From Oscillospiraceae bacterium (GTDB lineage: Bacteria > Bacillota > Clostridia > Oscillospirales > Ruminococcaceae), in contig JAFUNP010000029.1 in NCBI GenBank assembly GCA_017473015.1, positions 1 to 64,000 on the forward strand: a stretch of DNA of 64,000 nt, written 5' to 3'. Every line of letters begins with the position of its first letter. Positions within the stretch are counted from its first letter, which is position 1. Under the pieces are notes generated by a model, which saw only the letters and a program-made list of their open reading frames with translations, did no database searches and was not told where the DNA came from. A program made the position numbers and the translations under genes. This document shows positions 1-7,079 of the stretch, piece by piece.

Positions 1-928
1 CTGCAATATTGTTAGGTACTCCAGGGTGCACAAAGATATTGTCAGGATATTTTTCAGCCCACTGTGTTACTTTTACGCCTTGCTGAGGGCCAAGGAAATA
101 AACCTTGACCGACGGGTCCTTTTCAAATACCTGTGCAAAGGCAGACAATACATAATCAGGGTTGCGGAAGCCGTCATCCATTGTGCCGCAGAAAAGGATG
201 TTTGTGTTTTCTGTTTTGAAATCAAAAGGAATTTCAATATTTTCCGCTTGTTTTTCTGACAGAACAGGAAAATCTACACCGATAATCTTCTGCGTATATG
301 GGGCATACCGCGGATGCTGTGCATATTGTCTCGACAGGACTTTTGTGGTAATGGTGACATCTGATGCATCAATCACTGCTGTTTCATCAGCTATTTTCTG
401 CTCTTTATTTTCCACTGTCCATGTTTCGTGCAGACCATGAGGGTCAAACTGATAGTATATCTTTTTGACAGGAAGCTGTGCATCAAACAGCAGCTTTACT
501 TTATCAAAGGGATAGCAGAAACCGATAAAAACATCGATTTTCTCTTTTTTAATCAGTTTTTTAACCTTTTTTAAATATCGTTTGTCAATTGTTTTATATG
601 GATAGCCTGTTTTAAGCACAAATATACCCATAGCATAAACCGGGTGACGAAAAATAAATTTCAGAATATTTTTTCTGATTTCTGGCTGTGGTACATTTTC
701 AAGAAAGGTATCAAAGTTCCGGCTGGAATCTTTGAACCACTTGTCTATACCCCATGACTGCACCACAGTGCCGGCGTCTGTAACCCTGTATACATCATTG
801 TCATGGGATACACCGGTAACATAGCATTTATGACCTTTTTCAGCAAGAGTGTCTGCCAGAAGAATTTCTATATTGTTATTTGCAAAAGGTACATCGCTGA
901 GAAAGCCAGCGGAAAATAAAATATTCAT
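1..928 (-). CDS. Glycosyltransferase-like protein, 3' end beyond the window
   Basis: From the ATG at 928 an open frame of 309 codons runs off the left edge, so the C-terminus is missing here. A GGAG lies about six bases before the ATG, and the gene follows the acyltransferase stop by 16 bases. The N-terminus (MNILFSAGF) and a stretch near residue 160 (YQFDPHGL) match the corresponding positions of the gene at 2684-3964 (VKILFSVGE and WQLDPWGL), so the two are paralogues. A Rossmann-like start and the surrounding sugar transferases suggest a GT-B type glycosyltransferase of surface polysaccharide synthesis. Donor and acceptor cannot be told from sequence. Confidence 0.75.
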   Translation of the reverse strand, partial: MNILFSAGFLSDVPFANNNIEILLADTLAEKGHKCYVTGVSHDNDVYRVTDAGTVVQSWGIDKWFKDSSRNFDTFLENVPQPEIRKNILKFIFRHPVYAMGIFVLKTGYPYKTIDKRYLKKVKKLIKKEKIDVFIGFCYPFDKVKLLFDAQLPVKKIYYQFDPHGLHETWTVENKEQKIADETAVIDASDVTITTKVLSRQYAQHPRYAPYTQKIIGVDFPVLSEKQAENIEIPFDFKTENTNILFCGTMDDGFRNPDYVLSAFAQVFEKDPSVKVYFLGPQQGVKVTQWAEKYPDNIFVHPGVPNNIA

Positions 929-944
929 ATATGTCTCCAATACT

Positions 945-1475
945 TCAATTAAAATCTTCTGGGTACTTATCTTTCAACATTTTTTCATGTTCTTCTATTT
1001 GCCGCGGTGTAAAACGCGGTCTGATATTTTCGTGTGAATAGAAAATTGTATATGGCGGCACGTCTTTGCGCACTATGGCACCGGCAGAAATAACGCTGCC
1101 GCGGCCTATGGTAACGCCTTTGAGGATAATCGCGCCTGCACCTATCCACACATCGTCCTCAATTACCACAGGTCTGTCATTTTCCGGCATTTTCATTTCG
1201 TTGGTTACATTGCGCATATATTCGCCAACAAGGTCAATGCGGTGGTCACCGGTGATGATGGTAACATTGGGGCCAGTCATAACATAATTGCCTATTGTCA
1301 GCGGCGCTTTGCCCGCATACAGCACATTGTTTTCACCGATATAGGTTTTTGTGCCGATAGACATATTTTCCCTGCCCTGTAAAGAAACATTGCGCCGAAT
1401 GACCACATCCTCGGCTTTATATTTAAAAGGGGTAAGTAACCCCAGCTTTATCATTATTTTTTCTTTAAGGCTCAT
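945..1475 (-). CDS. Hexapeptide-repeat acyltransferase (maltose/galactoside acetyltransferase type)
   Basis: The 176-residue product has the irregular hexapeptide repeats of a left-handed beta-helix, running from about residue 38 to 135 (for example IGTKTYIGEN and VTIGRGSVISAGAIV). His78 in GDHR sits where the catalytic histidine of galactoside/maltose acetyltransferases lies. Enzymes of this type move an acetyl group from acetyl-CoA to a sugar hydroxyl and work as trimers. An AGGAGG stands six bases before the ATG. Its place inside a glycosyltransferase operon, 15 bases after a GT4 gene, points to O-acetylation of a surface polysaccharide or its precursor; the actual sugar is unknown. Confidence 0.85.
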   Translation of the reverse strand: MSLKEKIMIKLGLLTPFKYKAEDVVIRRNVSLQGRENMSIGTKTYIGENNVLYAGKAPLTIGNYVMTGPNVTIITGDHRIDLVGEYMRNVTNEMKMPENDRPVVIEDDVWIGAGAIILKGVTIGRGSVISAGAIVRKDVPPYTIFYSHENIRPRFTPRQIEEHEKMLKDKYPEDFN

Positions 1476-1490
1476 ATAAGGCCTCCTGAA

Positions 1491-2681
1491 TCAGTTCTGC
1501 ACCGCATCAAGAAACGGTGTGATATCTTCAAATGTGGCGTGCTTGTCCACTTTTGTCAGATTTTCTCTCACTGTCTGCAATTTTTCAGGGTGAGTGATAA
1601 TTTCTTTCAGCTTTTCGTAAATGGAGTCTTCGTCGTTTTCAGCGATAAAGCCTGTCACGCCGTCATTCACCTGTTCATAAGCGGAAGCAAAATGGCTTAT
1701 CATGACAGGAGTTTCCAGAATCATAGCCTCTGCAACACTCATAGGCTTGCCTTCGTAATAAGACTGCAGTACAAAAAGGTCAGCATTTATTGTATATGGG
1801 TGTGGATTTTTCTTTTCGCCCAGCAGTATTACAGTGTCTTCCACACCGTATTCTTTAATCCAGCCTTCCATCAGTTCTCTGGAAACACCGTCGCCTACAA
1901 AATACCATTTGAAATCCAGTCCGTCAGCTTTGAGACGGGCGGAAACACGCACTGCTCTGTCCAGCGCTTTGGACACATTGTCCAGGCGGCATACAGAGAT
2001 GATGTCAAAAGCACATTTTTCAAAGGTAGTTGTTTCTTCTTTTGATTTATCAATAATTTCTTTTACCACAAGGGTGTTTGGAATGCAGATTGCTTTATCT
2101 GCCAGTGATGGAATAGCTTCCTGGAAAGACTTCACTGTGGCATTGGAAACAAAAGCAATTTTGTCCAGCCCCTGAAGTGCGATTTCGTCTGCAAATTTGC
2201 AGAAACGGGCGCGCTGATAGTCAGGATGGATATAGCCGATTTTTTTCTTTGCGGTCACAGCATTTGCCAGGAAGTAAGATGTGTAGCCTTCTTCCCAGGC
2301 GATAACGCAATCATACTGTGACAGGTCGCATTTTTCGGTATATTCCATAACATACAGCCTGTTGAGAGTCTGACCTACAAATACATTGTTTCTGTAAACA
2401 ATATCCGGGTCGTCCTCATGCTTTTTGCGGTATTTTCTCTGTTCCACAAAATGAGGAGTAAAGAAAAGACGGATTGCCTTTTCGATTTTGCTCATACTGC
2501 GGCGTGGAGTGCTGTTGTAGATGATGTTTACAAAGGAGGTATCCATTTTGTCTTCATCGCCTTTTTCAAACAGCATCAGGTCCACTTCAATTCCCCGGGC
2601 GTTGAGATGCTTTAACAGAGGCAGCAGGCTGCCCGTAAAGCCGCCGGTAAAAAAGCGGTAGGATAAAATACAGATTTTCAT
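1491..2681 (-). CDS. GT4-family glycosyltransferase
   Basis: The 396-residue protein has a two-domain GT-B layout: an N-terminal acceptor half opening with MKICILSYRFFTGG and a C-terminal nucleotide-sugar half with the GT4 signature FVGDGVSRE (262-270) and an E-x7-E motif with Glu310 and Glu318 (YYEGKPMSVAEAM). Family 4 enzymes are retaining transferases acting at the cytoplasmic face of the membrane. No signal peptide is seen. It follows the gene at 2684 by two bases and is therefore almost surely co-transcribed and coupled. The linkage formed cannot be predicted. Confidence 0.9.
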   Translation of the reverse strand: MKICILSYRFFTGGFTGSLLPLLKHLNARGIEVDLMLFEKGDEDKMDTSFVNIIYNSTPRRSMSKIEKAIRLFFTPHFVEQRKYRKKHEDDPDIVYRNNVFVGQTLNRLYVMEYTEKCDLSQYDCVIAWEEGYTSYFLANAVTAKKKIGYIHPDYQRARFCKFADEIALQGLDKIAFVSNATVKSFQEAIPSLADKAICIPNTLVVKEIIDKSKEETTTFEKCAFDIISVCRLDNVSKALDRAVRVSARLKADGLDFKWYFVGDGVSRELMEGWIKEYGVEDTVILLGEKKNPHPYTINADLFVLQSYYEGKPMSVAEAMILETPVMISHFASAYEQVNDGVTGFIAENDEDSIYEKLKEIITHPEKLQTVRENLTKVDKHATFEDITPFLDAVQN

Positions 2682-2683
2682 TT

Positions 2684-3964
2684 TTATTCTCCTTGTGGAA
2701 TATTTGCAGAGATTGTATCAGCAATCTGTGAGGATACCCTGTCCACTGTAGCGCCGGAATAAATCCGCGCAACCTGTGAAAAGTCAAGGTATCTGTCTTT
2801 TGTATTATATAAAAACTCTGTCAGCTTGCCGCTGTCAGATATTTCATTTTCCTTCATTGTATACCGCAGAGGGTATCTGTCAAAATAAGGCTGTGCCGGG
2901 CAGTCAGGGATTTTCTGCACATTCAGCACCGGTTTGCCCATGGAGAAATAATCAAATATTTTGCTTGGTACCTGATTGTCCACGATATTTGAAATATTCA
3001 CCAACACATCAGCCGCTGCCATAGTGGCAAAGGCTGTGTTCACATCCACTTTTTCCACTGCGGTTACATTATCAGGATAACGGCTGATAAATTCATCCAG
3101 AGTGACGCTGCTGTTTGTGCCCATAAAATAAATGCGAACCTTTTCACCGGTATCAAACAGCGCTGACAGGCTTTTCAGCAGATAGCGTGGGCTGCGGTAT
3201 TCATCAGCTACTATACCGCTGAAAAGCAGGTTTATATAGTCTTTGTCAAAATTCACCGCTGCTTTTCCAGCCTGTGGGTAATCCGGGCGGATATTCGGGA
3301 ATTCCACCGCTGTCATTTTTTCAGTCAGTCCCTGGTACTCTTTGTGTTCTGAATACTGTTTCAGCAGTACCGGAGTTGTAAAAATATGGGCAGCTTTTGT
3401 AAAAGCGGATATTTCCCGGGCAATTATTTGAGCTTTGCCGTCAGGGTTGTCCAGACGGTGCAGGCCCCATGGGTCCAGCTGCCATATATACATAGGCACC
3501 TGAATATCGCTGTTTATCACAGTTTCCAGTGAATTTATGGGTTTGCAGACACAGACAACAGCATCAGGCGCAAAATCTGAAACCAGCTGTTTAATCTGTT
3601 TCAGATAGCGTGGCTGTTCTGTCTTTTCCCTATAGAAAGGAGTGTATCTTATAAACTGGAACACACCGGCCAGGGGGTGTTTTTTTACAAACTGTCGGCG
3701 GGCAGAATTTCTGTCAGCAGACTGCAGCACAAAGCGTTCAAACTTTTCGCTGCTTTTTACCACTGGTGCTATGGCAGGCAGGCGCTTTATCACCACTCCT
3801 GCCGCTGTGGTTTCGTCACAAGGGAAAGCACTGCATACACCGGCAATCACACAGCTGTGGCCCTGTAAAGCCAGTTTTTCCGCAACCTGCAGTACTATTT
3901 TTGTATTGGCATTGAAATCTTTTTCGATTTCCCCCACTGAGAACAGTATTTTCACAGCTGTCAC
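2684..3964 (-). CDS. Glycosyltransferase-like protein, paralogue of the gene at 1-928
   Basis: The 426-residue product begins with a Rossmann-type strand and loop (VKILFSVGEIEKDFNANT) and ends with a segment (KIFDYFSMGKPVL, then C-terminal helices) typical of GT-B transferases, where the second domain binds the sugar nucleotide. It shares the overall arrangement and the WQLDPWGL stretch (161-168) with the partial gene at the left edge. A precise CAZy family is not obvious, since the classical E-x7-E is weak. It lies 11 bases after a GT2 gene and two bases before a GT4 gene in the same operon. The role is probably one sugar-transfer step in the same polymer. Confidence 0.75.
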   Translation of the reverse strand: MTAVKILFSVGEIEKDFNANTKIVLQVAEKLALQGHSCVIAGVCSAFPCDETTAAGVVIKRLPAIAPVVKSSEKFERFVLQSADRNSARRQFVKKHPLAGVFQFIRYTPFYREKTEQPRYLKQIKQLVSDFAPDAVVCVCKPINSLETVINSDIQVPMYIWQLDPWGLHRLDNPDGKAQIIAREISAFTKAAHIFTTPVLLKQYSEHKEYQGLTEKMTAVEFPNIRPDYPQAGKAAVNFDKDYINLLFSGIVADEYRSPRYLLKSLSALFDTGEKVRIYFMGTNSSVTLDEFISRYPDNVTAVEKVDVNTAFATMAAADVLVNISNIVDNQVPSKIFDYFSMGKPVLNVQKIPDCPAQPYFDRYPLRYTMKENEISDSGKLTEFLYNTKDRYLDFSQVARIYSGATVDRVSSQIADTISANIPQGE

Positions 3965-3975
3965 CTTTCTATGAT

Positions 3976-5022
3976 TTATCGTGCTATAAATCTTGAGTAG
4001 ATTTTTACCAGCAGATATAAAAATGCGTACATTCTGAATTTAAGCAGAATCCAGAACAGTTTAACCTGAAATTCCACACAGTCCAGATCGGACTTTGTAA
4101 AGGAAAAATCAAGGTTGTTTTCTTTTATAGTTGTGTTAAGATAGTTTTTCACATCTTTCAGTGAAAGTGAGTCTATTTTCTTTTTTACCACTGCGGAAAA
4201 CTGCACCACAAAGCGTACCCTGCAGCGTTTTTCTGTTTCATGGCGCGGTATTCCCAGGCGGTCGCCGATGGCACATACCTGCTTTTCAAAATTTTTCAGG
4301 GCAGGTACTGTGTAATCGTGAACAATATTGGAAACAGAGCCTGTATGCTTTCTGTAAAAATACAGCGGCAGATTAACAGCTTTTGCACGGCTGGAACAGG
4401 CCAGATATTCAATATTGAAAAAGTTATCCTCGCTATAAATTTCACTCATATTGCGAACTTTCAGACCGTTCTGTTCTATAATCCGTTTTTTGTATATAGT
4501 CATACACATACTGCCGGAAACTTCTACGCCTGCGCTAAGATTTGACACAATGGGCAACAGCATCTTCTGCTGTATTTCCTGCGCAGTTGCACAGAAAGAC
4601 TCTGCAATATTGCGCACACTGCGGTTGGTTAAATCATCATCAAAAAAGCGGTAGCAGGTGCAGTAGATAACATCCAGATTTTCTCCTGTCATCTGTGACA
4701 TAAGGGTCGTGTACATTTCACTGTCAATTACATCGTCCCCGTCCACAAAGGTGATGTATTCGCCTCTGGCATATTTCATACCTTCGTTGCGGGAAGCAGC
4801 AGGTCCGTCAGGGTGAAAATCCACCACTGTAATATTGGGATATTTTTCACTGTATGTATGACAGATTTCTGCCGTACCGTCTGTGCTGCCGGCATCCACC
4901 ACTATAATTTCAAAATCGGTAAAGGACTGGGCCAGCACAGAATCCAGACACTGTGCAATGTATTTTTCTATATTGTAGGCTGTCACTATAACTGACAGCT
5001 GTGGTGTCAGTACATTCTGCAT
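3976..5022 (-). CDS. GT2-family glycosyltransferase
   Basis: The 348-residue protein starts with the GT-A fold of family 2: LSVIVTAYNIEKYIAQCL at 9-26, VVDAGSTDGT at 41-50, and the metal-binding DGDD at 94-97. The first element reads DAGSTDGT instead of the common DDGSTDGT, a mild change. The C-terminus (about 318-345) is hydrophobic and basic and may lie along the membrane. Family 2 enzymes are inverting and act in the cytoplasm. The start overlaps the upstream GT2 gene by 16 bases, which implies translational coupling. Confidence 0.88.
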   Translation of the reverse strand: MQNVLTPQLSVIVTAYNIEKYIAQCLDSVLAQSFTDFEIIVVDAGSTDGTAEICHTYSEKYPNITVVDFHPDGPAASRNEGMKYARGEYITFVDGDDVIDSEMYTTLMSQMTGENLDVIYCTCYRFFDDDLTNRSVRNIAESFCATAQEIQQKMLLPIVSNLSAGVEVSGSMCMTIYKKRIIEQNGLKVRNMSEIYSEDNFFNIEYLACSSRAKAVNLPLYFYRKHTGSVSNIVHDYTVPALKNFEKQVCAIGDRLGIPRHETEKRCRVRFVVQFSAVVKKKIDSLSLKDVKNYLNTTIKENNLDFSFTKSDLDCVEFQVKLFWILLKFRMYAFLYLLVKIYSRFIAR

Positions 5023-5810
5023 ATTTTTTTGATACCTCTCAGGCAGTAAGCACCGAATATAAGTATTCTGTTTTTCAGCGGCATGGAGGAAGCCACCACT
5101 TCTTTTACATACAGTGAGTAGCCTTTCCAGTTGCTGATAAGATTTTTGTCCACATTGCGACTGTAGCCATCAGGCAAATACTCTGCAATATAAACAGTTT
5201 CGTTGAACCAGCGCAGTTTATAGCCTGCTGTGGCAATTCTGTTCCACACCAGAGCTTCAGGAACAAATTTTTCCCCTTCAAATACAGGAAACGGAAACTG
5301 TTTCAGTATTTCTGTGCGGAAAATTTCGCTTTTGTCCCCTTTTATATTATATTTGTCTCTTTCCAGACTGGTGGCATCCACATATTCCCGGTCAAAGGTT
5401 TGTCCCATAAGCTGACCGTCTTTGGAAGCGATAGTGCCGGATACGCCGGCAAAATCAGCCTTGTCATCAATTGTTTTCAGCCATTTTGTGCAGATTTCCA
5501 CACTTTCCGGCACCAGGGTATCATCACTGTCCACTATCCAGAAATAGCGGCCGGAAGCGTTTTCCACACCGGTGTTTACAGCGCGCTGTTTGCCGCCGTT
5601 GGCTGTTTTCATATATATGATAGTAAAATTATTTTTTTCAGTCACCCACTGCCGGAACAGGTTTTCGGTGTCATCTGTGCTGCCGTCGTCCACAACCAGC
5701 CATTCAAAGTTTTTGTCAGTCTGCTGCTGCAGTGATTTGTACAAATCCGGCAATGTGTAGGCGCGATTGTATGTAGGGGTGAATATTGTAATAAAAGGCA
5801 TTGTCATCAT
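5007..5810 (-). CDS. GT2-family glycosyltransferase
   Basis: The 267-residue protein is a short family-2 transferase: ITIFTPTYNRAYTL (7-20), VVDDGSTDDT (39-48) and the DSDD metal site (94-97), with GGKQRAVNTG between them. The first ATG overlaps the stop codon of the upstream GT4 gene (ATGA-type overlap); ATGs at codons 2 and 4 are alternative starts. It lacks a membrane anchor. Together with the other transferases it should add one sugar to a lipid-linked oligosaccharide. Which sugar is not predictable. Confidence 0.88.
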   Translation of the reverse strand: MMTMPFITIFTPTYNRAYTLPDLYKSLQQQTDKNFEWLVVDDGSTDDTENLFRQWVTEKNNFTIIYMKTANGGKQRAVNTGVENASGRYFWIVDSDDTLVPESVEICTKWLKTIDDKADFAGVSGTIASKDGQLMGQTFDREYVDATSLERDKYNIKGDKSEIFRTEILKQFPFPVFEGEKFVPEALVWNRIATAGYKLRWFNETVYIAEYLPDGYSRNVDKNLISNWKGYSLYVKEVVASSMPLKNRILIFGAYCLRGIKKICRMY

Positions 5811-6886
5811 CTTTCAAGATAGAAATTCTGTAAAAATTCTGCGGTTTTTACCACATTGTAAGGGCAGTTAAGTATATCTTCCCTGTTTACTGGCTGTGGC
5901 TGTGCAGAGAGGATTTTTTCTGCCCATTCTGCAGGTGTTTCTTCCAGAGAAACAAACTGCATATTGTCAGTAATCTGTGCCAGCGCAGGCACTGCGGTGC
6001 TGGCTGTACAGTACAGACCGGCACACTGTGCTTCTATCAGCACAATACCAAGGCCCTCGTGATGGGACGGCATAACAAAGCAGTCCATAGCCTGCAGCAC
6101 TTCGTTCACTTTATTGGTGGTGCCGTAAAATATAACATCATTTTCAAGACCAAGGGATTTCACCTTTTCCTTTATTTCATCCTGCAGGTCCCCTGTGCCG
6201 ATAAGCAGCAGCTTGGCGTCATGGCGTCTGTCCCTGATTTCGCAGAAAACTTCCACAAGGAAAGAATGATTTTTCTGGTGGGCAAAGCGGCCTGTGTGAC
6301 CGACCACAAAATTATTTTCAATGCCCATTTTCTGACGAAGTTCTTTGCGTTTTTTATCATCAGGCAGATATTTTTCCACCTCTATGCCGTTGTAGACAAC
6401 GGTGGCTTCCCTGCCTTTTTCACCGAACATCCAGTCTGCTGCTTCCTGTGAACAGGCAAAGCGGTGGGTACAGTTTGGCTCCACCATTCTGCCATAGAAA
6501 TTTTTTACCAGCTGATAGACAAGACCACCTTCGTTCTGGGTGTTATGGCTGTGGGCAATTCGGGTTTTCACTCCGGCTTTTTTGGCAGCCTTCATAACGC
6601 TGCCGGAAAATTTGTCCATATGTGAATGAACAATGGTATATTCAGGGTGCAGGCGGAAGAAAGTGTCCAGATTTTTCTGATAAGCAAAAGGACCAACCTT
6701 TGTGATAAAAGGTACTCGGTATACAATACCGCCCATTTTCTCTATTTCTTCATCAAACACACCCGGCAGGCTGGTGAGAAAATCAAACTGTACTTTTGTG
6801 CGGTCAATATTGCGGTAAACATTCATAATAAATGTTTCATAACCGCCGTAGTTCATACCAACTACACAGTGAAGAATTCTTATCAT
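5807..6886 (-). CDS. GT4-family glycosyltransferase, first gene of the operon
   Basis: The chosen ATG at 6886 (MIRILHCVVGMNYGGYETF) has AGGTG seven bases upstream; the longer reading frame from 6916 would place ten non-conserved hydrophobic residues before the Rossmann strand. The resulting 359-residue protein shows the glycine-rich acceptor loop GGYE (14-17), HSHN near 112-115, VVGHTGRFAHQKN (194-206), LLIGTGDL (227-234) and the E-x7-E pair Glu277/Glu285 (HHEGLGIVLIEAQ). This is a typical GT4 profile. It is the promoter-proximal gene of the seven-gene polysaccharide operon in view. Confidence 0.9.
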   Translation of the reverse strand: MIRILHCVVGMNYGGYETFIMNVYRNIDRTKVQFDFLTSLPGVFDEEIEKMGGIVYRVPFITKVGPFAYQKNLDTFFRLHPEYTIVHSHMDKFSGSVMKAAKKAGVKTRIAHSHNTQNEGGLVYQLVKNFYGRMVEPNCTHRFACSQEAADWMFGEKGREATVVYNGIEVEKYLPDDKKRKELRQKMGIENNFVVGHTGRFAHQKNHSFLVEVFCEIRDRRHDAKLLLIGTGDLQDEIKEKVKSLGLENDVIFYGTTNKVNEVLQAMDCFVMPSHHEGLGIVLIEAQCAGLYCTASTAVPALAQITDNMQFVSLEETPAEWAEKILSAQPQPVNREDILNCPYNVVKTAEFLQNFYLER

Positions 6887-6957
6887 AATCACACCTGCCC
6901 ATAATACTAAAATCATGGATTATTGCTGTATAAGACACACTTTTACATAATAATCCT

Positions 6958-6963
6958 ATTATA
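6958..6963 (-). promoter_or_regulatory. Possible -10 element of the glycosyltransferase operon
   Basis: The minus strand reads TATAAT here, about 72 bases before the first start codon of the operon. No good -35 hexamer is seen at the right distance, so this is a weak call made because the operon must start somewhere between 6887 and the terminator at 7039. Confidence 0.35.
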
Positions 6964-7038
6964 ATAGTATATCACCTGTACCGCTAAAATACAAGTAATA
7001 AACACCTGTATACCACCACATAAAACCCGCCTGACATA

Positions 7039-7070
7039 TAAAAAACGGCCAGACGGAAAGTCTGACCGTA
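7039..7070 (-). terminator. Rho-independent terminator of the SGNH lipoprotein gene
   Basis: On the minus strand the sequence forms ACGGTCAGAC / GTCTGGCCGT around a five-base loop, followed by six T. It lies ten bases after the stop codon at 7080 and separates this gene from the polysaccharide operon. Confidence 0.85.
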
Positions 7071-7079
7071 TATATTTTA

